A stretch of DNA of 12,826 nucleotides from SAR324 cluster bacterium (GTDB lineage Bacteria > SAR324 > NAC60-12), in the NCBI GenBank assembly GCA_028822475.1, contig JAPKDT010000035.1, positions 1 through 12,826 of the forward strand. Direction: 5' to 3'. Numbering within the stretch: position 1 is the stretch's first letter; the number at the start of each line of letters is the position of its first letter. The notes under the pieces are model-generated. The model made no database searches, was not told the DNA's origin, and was given only the letters and a program-made list of their open reading frames with translations. Shown in pieces: positions 7,505 through 12,826 of the stretch. The translations under genes were made by a program, and so were the position numbers.

Positions 7505-7533
7505 AGTATAAACAATTGCTTGATTTAAGACAA
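7505..7533 (-). promoter_or_regulatory. Promoter for the glycosyltransferase gene
   Basis: On the minus strand, TTGTCT (7528-7533, four of six) and TATACT (7505-7510, five of six) are separated by exactly 17 bp. Transcription would start near 7498, giving a leader of about 50 nt before the ATG at 7447. Confidence 0.5.
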
Positions 7534-7586
7534 GTGAGCACGATTATCTACTTTGTGGTAAAAAACAAAGCTGTCTTCTTTTATTA

Positions 7587-7721
7587 TTATTTCAGAAAAT
7601 TATATTTATAATGGAATTCGTAATTATGGGGCGGTCCTTCCATTTTCACGATAATCAGCCATATGACAGTAAATAGCATTTCCATCCAAAAAATCAACAC
7701 TTCAGTCAACGTCTCCGCTAT
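7587..7721 (-). CDS. Possible 44-codon membrane microprotein with ATA start
   Basis: This lies in the 393-bp gap 7448-7840. On the minus strand a full-consensus AGGAGG (7729-7734) stands 7 nt from an ATA codon (7719-7721). That codon opens 44 codons ending in TAA at 7587. The product starts (I/M)AETLTEVLIFW. It has one hydrophobic helix at about residues 8-25 (ending FTVIWLIIV), then KMEGPPHNYEFHYKYNFLK, an aromatic and basic tail that would fit the cytoplasm. No ATG, GTG or TTG lies at proper spacing: the first TTG is 19 nt from the AGGAGG, and the first ATG (codon 13) falls within the helix. Either ATA serves as a rare initiator, or an original ATG has mutated and the gene is decaying. I do not recognise the protein. 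Its place upstream of the glycosyltransferase gene, on the same strand, hints at an envelope role. The rest of the gap holds only the two promoters listed. Confidence 0.4.
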   Translation of the reverse strand: MAETLTEVLIFWMEMLFTVIWLIIVKMEGPPHNYEFHYKYNFLK

Positions 7722-7742
7722 ATTATTCCCTCCTGTAATTTC

Positions 7743-7772
7743 TTGACATCAAACACTGCACTATCATAGATT
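7743..7772 (+). promoter_or_regulatory. Promoter for the exonuclease gene
   Basis: A perfect -35 TTGACA (7743-7748) is followed after 18 bp by TAGATT (7767-7772, four of six). Transcription would start near 7780, about 60 nt before the ATG. An inverted TGTCAA (7777-7782) mirrors the -35 across the start region, giving a 6-bp-arm inverted repeat that could be an operator. Confidence 0.55.
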
Positions 7773-7840
7773 AGATTGTCAATGCCTGTGCAAAACGTTA
7801 GACTTTGAGAGGCATTTTACTTTAGCAAAGGAAAAGGATT

Positions 7841-8698
7841 ATGTTCAAATCAGTCAACAAAGTTGTTTGGGCCTTTGACGCGGAATGGGTACCTGATCCG
7901 GAAGCGGGACGCAGGCTTTTTCAACTTGCGGAAGAAATAACTGATGCAGAGGTGATTCAGAAAATGTGGGAAGAAGGAGGAGCGGATGAAGAGAATCCGA
8001 TGCCTTACCTCAAAACCACCATTTGCAGGGTAATTTCAATTGCTGCGGTTGTTCGTGCTGTAAAGGAAAACGGTGAAGTCGCTTTGTCATTGACAGCGCT
8101 GCCTCATGATGCAACTGATCCGAAACAAACATCGGAGATCGAAATACTGTCATGTTTCCTCAAAGCAGTTGGTGATAAAAAACCTCAACTGGTTGGCTTC
8201 AATTCAGCCAAAGCTGACCTAAAAATTCTTGTGCAGCGCGCTGTTGCAAAAGGAGTTCAAGCAGAAAAATTTGCAAAACGTCCTGAAAAACCATGGTTGG
8301 GAGATGATTATTTTGACAGTCGCAACAGTGAGGCGCATGTTGATTTGATAGAAATACTGGGTGGCTATGGATCGTCTAATCCATCGCTGAATGAAACGGC
8401 TAGCGTTTGCGGAATTCCCGGAAAAATGGGAGTGAGCGGAGAGGAGGTTGCACCAATGTGGTTGGAGGGCCGTCTGGCCGAAATTGTCGCCTACAACGAG
8501 TGTGATGCATTAAGTACCTACTTGATCTGGCTGCGGATGGCTTATTTTGGCGGATTTTTTGATCAGCGGCAATATTCGGAAGAACAGGCGGGCGTCCGGA
8601 ATTTACTCAGTACAGAAGGAACTCTGCCGGGCAAAGAGCACTTGCTTGAATTTCTCGAACGCTGGGAAATATGGTCTCCTGTTGAGACTGGCAAGTAA
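7841..8698 (+). CDS. Predicted 3'-5' exonuclease, PolB-like DEDDy type
   Basis: This is a predicted 3'-5' exonuclease related to the proofreading domain of family B DNA polymerases (PF10108-type), expected to remove nucleotides from DNA or RNA 3' ends with two metal ions. All DEDDy residues are visible in the 285-residue protein: D13 and E15 in AFDAEWVPD (Exo I), D126 in VGFNSAKADLKIL (Exo II), and Y218 with D222 in AYNECDALSTYLIW (Exo III). There is no polymerase domain, so it acts as a separate nuclease. Residues 18-60 and the C-terminal segment after 240 extend beyond the core. Two purine-rich sites precede the ATG, AAAGG (7828-7832) at good spacing and AAGGA closer in, making this one of the best-served starts in the window. 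The next gene follows after 211 bp, so co-transcription is uncertain. The biological substrate is unknown. Confidence 0.88.
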   Translation: MFKSVNKVVWAFDAEWVPDPEAGRRLFQLAEEITDAEVIQKMWEEGGADEENPMPYLKTTICRVISIAAVVRAVKENGEVALSLTALPHDATDPKQTSEIEILSCFLKAVGDKKPQLVGFNSAKADLKILVQRAVAKGVQAEKFAKRPEKPWLGDDYFDSRNSEAHVDLIEILGGYGSSNPSLNETASVCGIPGKMGVSGEEVAPMWLEGRLAEIVAYNECDALSTYLIWLRMAYFGGFFDQRQYSEEQAGVRNLLSTEGTLPGKEHLLEFLERWEIWSPVETGK

Positions 8699-8810
8699 AA
8701 GCTGGTAACTTTAGCTAAAGAAAATTATTGATAAAATTCAAAAATCGCGTTATTAGTATTGCCGAAGTAGGTTCGAAAAATCCCCAAAAAATATAAATGA
8801 CATTCATGTT

Positions 8811-8861
8811 TCTGGACTCACGCTCCTCGATCAGGTTGAGGACAAGCTTCGCAGGAATGAC
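8811..8861. repeat. Putative dispersed intergenic repeat with hairpin
   Basis: The 211-bp gap after the exonuclease gene contains a more GC-rich segment bounded by CTGGACTC and AGGAATGACC, ends typical of palindromic intergenic repeats found in many proteobacteria. Its centre is a 7-bp hairpin with one G-T pair: TCCTCGA (8824-8830), loop TCAGG, TTGAGGA (8836-8842). No T-tract follows, so it is not a standard terminator. Multi-copy status cannot be shown from one window. The rest of the gap is AT-rich, with a 12-bp palindrome CTTTAGCTAAAG at 8709-8720. Confidence 0.45.
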
Positions 8862-8909
8862 CAAATTTTGCGAATGCCTTAAGTAAACAATACTTTATTA
8901 ACATTTTAT

Positions 8910-10253
8910 ATGACCATTTTTAATCGTGAACGTCTGACAAATGACGTCTTCAAAATTGATATCAAACGCATGCGTCGTGGATGGTATTCAGACAAGTACT
9001 TTGAAAATATCGGTGTGATGCTGAGCACTTTAGCGCAACAAGGCTATGTATTTAAAGGTGAGGCGCTAAGATTTGGAGATGTCGATTTGTCAAAGACAGA
9101 AGTTGGAAATCTGGAAGTTGAAATGCAGTGGTTCACACGTCGCAGTGGAAAAGTGGTAGTCGCTGGAGTGGACAAAGCATTAATGATGCTCAAGCATTGC
9201 AGCGGATATTTTAATGGAAATGGTAAATTCGTAAATACGTGGAATCGTCTGGAAGTTGAAGCAGTACATGATGGAGCAACCGTTACTTACAGCGGAGACC
9301 CAACCTCAATCCAACCCGTGATTCGGGTACGAGGACGTTACCGTGATTTTGCTCTTTTGGAAACACCAACACTGGGCCTGCTCACTCGTTCCAGTAGAGT
9401 TGCTACTAATGTTTATGAAACATTAATGGCCGCTAGAGGGAAACCGGTTTTATTCTTTCCAGCACGTTTTGATTTACATGAAGTTCAGGCCGCGGACGGC
9501 TATGCGTATAATGTCGCTGTGCAATGCTTCAATCATGATCATCAGCTTCGTGTCGGCCCTTACATCTCAACGGATGCACAGGGAGATTGGTGGGGTGGTG
9601 CCGGAGGAGGAACGATAGCCCATGCCTCAATTGCCTGTTTTTTTGGTGATACTGCTGAAACGATGATGGCTTTCGCCTCCGCCTGCGCGCCTGAAATTCC
9701 CAGGATTGCCTTGGTTGATTTCAATAATGATTCAGTCAAAGATTCTCTGCTTGTGATGCGGCGCATGTTTACGCGTTACCGTGAGTTGATGGAAGCCGGA
9801 AATGAAACAGAGGCGCAGCGCTATCAGCTTTTTGGAGTCCGGCTCGACACCAGCTCTTCAATTCGGGATGTTTCGGTAACTCCGATGGGGCAGGCCGAAC
9901 TTGATATGGGTGTCAATCCGCGCTTAGTTTTTATCGTCCGGAATGCAGTAGATTCCGCCTGGGAAAAATGGGATTTGCCCAAGGAGTGGACTGTACGTGC
10001 GCGCGAATGGTGTGCGAGTGTTAAGATTGTTGTGTCCGGTGGATTTAACACTGCAAAAATTTCACGCTTTGAGAAACTGGATGTCCCGGTGGATATCTAT
10101 GCGGTTGGCTCCTCTCTCTTTGCTAATGACGGCCCGCGGATTACTGATTATACTGCTGATATTTCTCAAATAAAAATAGACGGTGTCTGGAGAGCAATGT
10201 CAAAGGTTGGACGTAGCCGTGGGGATAATCCAGATTTAGAGCCTGTTAACTGA
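8910..10253 (+). CDS. Nicotinate phosphoribosyltransferase-family protein, archaeal type
   Basis: The family joins nicotinate to PRPP, with ATP hydrolysis, to form nicotinate mononucleotide for NAD salvage in the cytoplasm. The 447 residues best fit the archaeal-type branch (Thermoplasma-like) rather than E. coli PncB. Visible signatures are RGWYSDKYFE near the N-terminus, IRVRGRYRDFALLETPTLGLL (138-158), GGTIAHASIACFFGD (233-247, with the histidine expected in the active site), RLDTSSSIRD (311-320), the phosphate-binding VSGGFN (375-380), YAVGSSL (397-403) and the closing SKVGR (431-435). The cysteine-rich C-terminal zinc knuckle I recall in the Thermoplasma enzyme is absent; the chain ends soon after SKVGR. 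Upstream in-frame stops leave this ATG as the only start, and it has no Shine-Dalgarno. With a purine permease next door, a different base as substrate cannot be excluded. Confidence 0.78.
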   Translation: MTIFNRERLTNDVFKIDIKRMRRGWYSDKYFENIGVMLSTLAQQGYVFKGEALRFGDVDLSKTEVGNLEVEMQWFTRRSGKVVVAGVDKALMMLKHCSGYFNGNGKFVNTWNRLEVEAVHDGATVTYSGDPTSIQPVIRVRGRYRDFALLETPTLGLLTRSSRVATNVYETLMAARGKPVLFFPARFDLHEVQAADGYAYNVAVQCFNHDHQLRVGPYISTDAQGDWWGGAGGGTIAHASIACFFGDTAETMMAFASACAPEIPRIALVDFNNDSVKDSLLVMRRMFTRYRELMEAGNETEAQRYQLFGVRLDTSSSIRDVSVTPMGQAELDMGVNPRLVFIVRNAVDSAWEKWDLPKEWTVRAREWCASVKIVVSGGFNTAKISRFEKLDVPVDIYAVGSSLFANDGPRITDYTADISQIKIDGVWRAMSKVGRSRGDNPDLEPVN

Positions 10254-10270
10254 ATATTAGCTAAGTACAC

Positions 10271-10314
10271 TTTCGGTATTTGTTATTAATTTTGTTTTTT
10301 TTATTGTACCGAAA
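10271..10314. promoter_or_regulatory. Perfect 8-bp inverted repeat upstream of the permease
   Basis: TTTCGGTA (10271-10278) and TACCGAAA (10307-10314) are exact inverted copies separated by 28 bp of T-rich DNA. They lie just after the NAPRT-like gene and about 90 bp before the permease start. This could be an operator for the permease gene or the stem of a large hairpin ending the upstream transcript. The loop is long for a terminator. Confidence 0.4.
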
Positions 10315-10345
10315 ATAATGTTTTCTGATAGGGTTATTTTTTTGT

Positions 10346-10365
10346 CCTGGCGCTTCAGGTTTTTT
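10346..10365 (+). terminator. Weak terminator or attenuator before the permease gene
   Basis: CCTG (10346-10349) and CAGG (10356-10359) form a short 4-bp stem around a 6-nt loop, directly followed by six T residues. The stem is weak, so termination would be partial at best. It could end the NAPRT-like transcript or attenuate read-through into the permease gene. Confidence 0.3.
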
Positions 10366-10403
10366 CGAATCGCCATTATTTCTTAACCAATAAAGGAGAA
10401 GTT

Positions 10404-11762
10404 ATGGAACAAGGAAATGATAAACTGGAACTGGTGTACGGAGTTGAAGACAAGCCGTCACCCTTAAAATCGGCTTATGCGGCGTTGCAGCATTTGTTAG
10501 CAATTATTGTTGGTATCATCACGCCGACGCTCATTATCGGGGGAGCTTTGGGACTGGGTGAGCGCATCCCGTATTTGATTAGTATGTCTTTGATTGTATC
10601 TGGTGTGGCAACTTTCATCCAAACCAAACGAATTGGGCCAATCGGTTCCGGTTTGTTGAGCGTACAGGGCACCAGTTTTGCGTTTTTAGGTGCAATTCTC
10701 ACCGCGGGCTTTATTGTCAAAGGTCAGGGCGGTGGACCGGATGAAATTCTGGCAACCATTTTCGGAATTAGTTTCGTGGGAGCTTTTATTGAGATTGTGC
10801 TAAGCCGCTTCCTCCATATTCTGAAAGGGATTATCACTCCTGTAGTAACAGGTACAGTGGTAATGTTAATCGGTCTCAGTCTGGTCAAAGCTGGTATTAC
10901 TGACATGGCAGGTGGAAAATGGTTGTTGGATAACAAACCGGAATTTTTTGGCTCTGCTCAAAATCTTGGTTTAGGAGTTCTGGTGTTAGTCGTAGTCTTA
11001 GTCCTCAACCGCAGTAAAAACCCAATGATCCGCATGAGTTCAATTGTGGGTGGAATTATGGTTGGCTATCTTGTTGCCTGGTACATGGGCATAGTCAATT
11101 TCGGCTATATGACTGGACTTCCTTTTGTCAATATCCCCATTCCCTTTAATTATGGATTTGCTTTCAACTGGACTGCATTTATAGGCGTAGCTTTCATTTA
11201 TCTCATTACTACTATTGAGTCTACAGGTGACCTGACAGCAACTTCGATGCTCTCAGGTGAACCTGTTGAGGGGGAGATCTATATGGAGCGCATCAAAGGC
11301 GGTGTTTTGGGAGATGGAGTCAACTCTGCAATAGCGGCAGTTTTCAACACTTTCCCAAACACAACCTTCAGTCAAAACAATGGTGTGATTCAGATGACCG
11401 GAGTAGCGAGCCGTTTTGTGGGCATGTACCTCGCAGTTTTTCTGGTGATACTAGGTTTGTTTCCAGTAATAGGCGGATTCTTTCGTTCCCTGCCGAATCC
11501 TGTTTTAGGTGGAGCCACGATAGTAATGTTTGGAACAGTTGCTGCTGCAGGTGTGAATATCATTGCTTCGATGGGACGCTTGGGACGACGTGAAATGTTG
11601 ATCGTTGCAGTCGCACTAGGAATTGGGATGGGACTTGCTTTTGTACCGGAAGTTCTCAGCCAAACTCCAAAAGCAATTCAGCAAATTTTTGGATCAGCAA
11701 TCACCTCAGGTGGATTGGCAGCCTTGATCTTGAATCTAGTTTTGCCGAAGACCGAATCATAA
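10404..11762 (+). CDS. Xanthine/purine:H+ symporter, NCS2 (NAT) family
   Basis: This inner-membrane NCS2/NAT permease imports a purine base, most likely xanthine, with protons. The 452 residues carry many hydrophobic segments consistent with the family's 14-helix fold. The residues that matter in E. coli XanQ are present at the same or nearly the same numbers: H30 in AALQHLLA (XanQ H31), E272 and D276 in IESTGD, D304 in LGDGVNS, and Q324-N325 opening the NAT signature QNNGVIQMTGVASR (324-337). This favours XanQ-type specificity for xanthine over uracil, though uric acid transport is not excluded. A strong Shine-Dalgarno AAGGAG (10393-10398) sits 5 nt before the ATG. An inverted repeat and a weak hairpin with a T-run lie in the 150-bp leader. 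The neighbouring phosphoribosyltransferase and aldolase-like genes loosely suggest a nucleobase-use region. Confidence 0.92.
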   Translation: MEQGNDKLELVYGVEDKPSPLKSAYAALQHLLAIIVGIITPTLIIGGALGLGERIPYLISMSLIVSGVATFIQTKRIGPIGSGLLSVQGTSFAFLGAILTAGFIVKGQGGGPDEILATIFGISFVGAFIEIVLSRFLHILKGIITPVVTGTVVMLIGLSLVKAGITDMAGGKWLLDNKPEFFGSAQNLGLGVLVLVVVLVLNRSKNPMIRMSSIVGGIMVGYLVAWYMGIVNFGYMTGLPFVNIPIPFNYGFAFNWTAFIGVAFIYLITTIESTGDLTATSMLSGEPVEGEIYMERIKGGVLGDGVNSAIAAVFNTFPNTTFSQNNGVIQMTGVASRFVGMYLAVFLVILGLFPVIGGFFRSLPNPVLGGATIVMFGTVAAAGVNIIASMGRLGRREMLIVAVALGIGMGLAFVPEVLSQTPKAIQQIFGSAITSGGLAALILNLVLPKTES

Positions 11763-11783
11763 ATTGATTCTTAAAAACAAAGC

Positions 11784-11808
11784 AGGGGTAGGCCTAAAGT
11801 TTGCCCCT
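11784..11808 (+). terminator. Hairpin between convergent permease and aldolase-like genes
   Basis: A 10-bp stem with several G-T pairs joins 11784-11793 (AGGGGTAGGC) to 11799-11808 (GTTTGCCCCT) around the loop CTAAA. A short ATTT follows on the plus strand; on the minus strand the flank is T-rich (GCTTTGTTTTT). The stem folds better as plus-strand RNA. It lies 21 bp after the permease stop and touches the stop codon of the opposing gene, so it may end transcription from both sides. Confidence 0.5.
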
Positions 11809-12826
11809 ATTTCCGGCGTGCTTCAGCAATGTTCCGGAATGAACCTCCCAGTACTTCTTCCACTGTTACTCCTGCGTTTTCCACATCTTCCGGATCAATC
11901 GCGCCGCTGTTTAACGCACGGAAAAAATAATTCAGCAATCCCTGTCCGGTAGCCGCGTCGTCAAAAACATCACCGCTAACAGTCGCTTCAGAAGCCTGTT
12001 CCACCAAATTGCGGAGACGCCCGCTTGACAACTGTAACTGTTCCAGAAAAAATGCGGCATTAGCCGCATATCTTACAGGTAATTGAGCAGGGTGCAGATC
12101 CCAACCCTGGTAAAAAGCGTTGGCGAGCGAATGCCGGATATGTCCGTACGAGAGTTTCCATGCAGAGTGAACGCTTTCGAAATTTTCACGAATTTGCAAA
12201 GCAGAAAGATTTCCTCCCTTATGGGGAGCTAGCGGAATGATGTTGGTAGCTCCGTCGGACAAAAAAATTCCGGATCCTCCAAAAGCGACTTTCATCACCT
12301 GCCGGGCAAAGTCGCAGACCTCGTTGTCCATCGTTTGGTAAGCCGCAATCAAGTCACAGGAGGCAGTGTAGTCATAAGTTCCAAAATGAGCACCCAGGCA
12401 ACGGTTCCCGCTGGCATTCGCGATTTTTCTGGCAGTCACTTCACCGTCTACGTTAAAAACTGACTGGGTGGTTTCGATCATGATTTCCATTTTGAGCTCG
12501 CCTGAATTCAGCACAGAATCTGCTTCTAGAACTTCAAACACCTTGACCAGGGCCGCAGCTTGTTCCGGAATTTCGACTTTAGGTAACGTTACAATAAAAT
12601 TATCAGGAAGCGCTCCGCCGGTTTCTTCGAGCAATGTACTGATAAAAATATTCAGCGTTCTCACCGAACGTTCCACAAACTCAGTATTAAACGGTTTAAT
12701 CCGAATGCCGATGAACGGCGGCAAAATACTTTGCTTCATTCCTTCAGCGACTTCTGTTGCACCCTGAACGGCCACTGCGTCTTCTTTCTCATCAGGATGT
12801 ATGCCGAATCCGTCTTCATAATCCAG
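11807..12826 (-). CDS. HpcH/HpaI-CitE superfamily aldolase-like protein (DUF6986-like), 5' partial
   Basis: The reading frame is open to the right edge, so the N-terminus is missing; 339 residues are visible. The first, LDYEDGFGIHPDEKEDA, already match the conserved D-x-EDG segment of this family, so the in-frame GTG at 12773-12775 is an internal valine and not the start. Other family features are LPPFIGIRIKPF, LPDNFIVTLPKVE, MIETTQSVF (probable metal-binding glutamate, visible residue 118), GAHFGTYDYTA (probable metal aspartate, residue 152) and GWDLHPAQLP near the end, like the HP-x-Q motif of CitE. The TIM-barrel superfamily breaks or forms C-C bonds in keto acids or CoA thioesters. Actinobacterial relatives carry the doubtful label phosphoenolpyruvate kinase. 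The exact substrate is unknown. It converges on the purine permease gene, 44 bp apart, which might link it to purine-derived carbon such as glyoxylate, but that is inference. Confidence 0.75.
   Translation of the reverse strand: MDYEDGFGIHPDEKEDAVAVQGATEVAEGMKQSILPPFIGIRIKPFNTEFVERSVRTLNIFISTLLEETGGALPDNFIVTLPKVEIPEQAAALVKVFEVLEADSVLNSGELKMEIMIETTQSVFNVDGEVTARKIANASGNRCLGAHFGTYDYTASCDLIAAYQTMDNEVCDFARQVMKVAFGGSGIFLSDGATNIIPLAPHKGGNLSALQIRENFESVHSAWKLSYGHIRHSLANAFYQGWDLHPAQLPVRYAANAAFFLEQLQLSSGRLRNLVEQASEATVSGDVFDDAATGQGLLNYFFRALNSGAIDPEDVENAGVTVEEVLGGSFRNIAEARRK

Noticed and set aside
7551..7570. Inverted repeat CTTTGT ... ACAAAG followed by T-rich DNA
   Set aside because: A six-base AT-rich stem with an 8-nt loop is weak and no gene ends appropriately on the plus strand, so it is not called a terminator.
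8709..8720. 12-bp perfect palindrome CTTTAGCTAAAG
   Set aside because: It has no loop, lies just after a stop codon and is AT-rich. Nothing links it to a promoter.
10254..10403. Purine riboswitch upstream of the permease
   Set aside because: The leader has inverted repeats but I cannot find the conserved three-way-junction core of purine riboswitches, so no riboswitch is called.
12773..12775. GTG as the start of the aldolase-like gene
   Set aside because: The frame continues upstream to the window edge with conserved family sequence (YEDGFG), so the gene is truncated by the window and this codon is internal.

Overview
The window looks like chromosomal DNA from a Gram-negative bacterium of moderate to low GC. 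An LptF/LptG-type lipopolysaccharide permease and a WaaE-like lipopolysaccharide core glycosyltransferase both imply an outer membrane with LPS. A receiver-like domain joined to a very long acidic tail and a short C-terminal helix recalls deltaproteobacterial and SAR324-type proteins. That placement is inference only; the sequence does not fix a lineage. I see no insertion sequence, integrase, phage gene, CRISPR array, tRNA or rRNA.

Layout, left to right. A leftward lptG-like gene (192-1247) diverges from a rightward 733-residue pseudo-receiver/acidic-tail protein (1457-3658). That gene converges with, and overlaps by 16 bp, a leftward pseudouridine-5'-phosphate glycosidase gene, psuG (3643-4563). 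psuG diverges, across a palindrome-rich spacer, from a rightward pair: a PhnW-type aminotransferase (4803-5903) and a class I glutamine amidotransferase (5930-6643). A leftward LPS-type glycosyltransferase follows (6671-7447). The 393-bp gap after it holds a possible 44-codon membrane microprotein on the minus strand plus promoters facing both ways. Then come three rightward genes: a PolB-like DEDDy 3'-5' exonuclease (7841-8698), a nicotinate phosphoribosyltransferase-family protein of the archaeal type (8910-10253), and a XanQ-like purine permease (10404-11762). A convergent hairpin separates the permease from a leftward CitE/HpcH-superfamily aldolase-like gene (DUF6986-like), which runs off the right edge.

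How the genes may work together. Several concern nucleobases, ribose phosphates or small carbon skeletons: PsuG releases uracil and ribose 5-phosphate, the permease imports xanthine-type purines, and the NAPRT-like enzyme joins a base-like acid to PRPP. PhnW handles 2-aminoethylphosphonate but has no degradation or synthesis partner here. The envelope genes (lptG-like, glycosyltransferase, possibly the microprotein) form a second theme. Strand switches are frequent and gaps are long, so apart from phnW and the amidotransferase gene I see no tight operon. The points most worth a second look are the receiver domain that has lost its phospho-acceptor, the microprotein with a consensus Shine-Dalgarno but an ATA codon at the start position, and the perfect inverted repeat that brackets the psuG -10 element.
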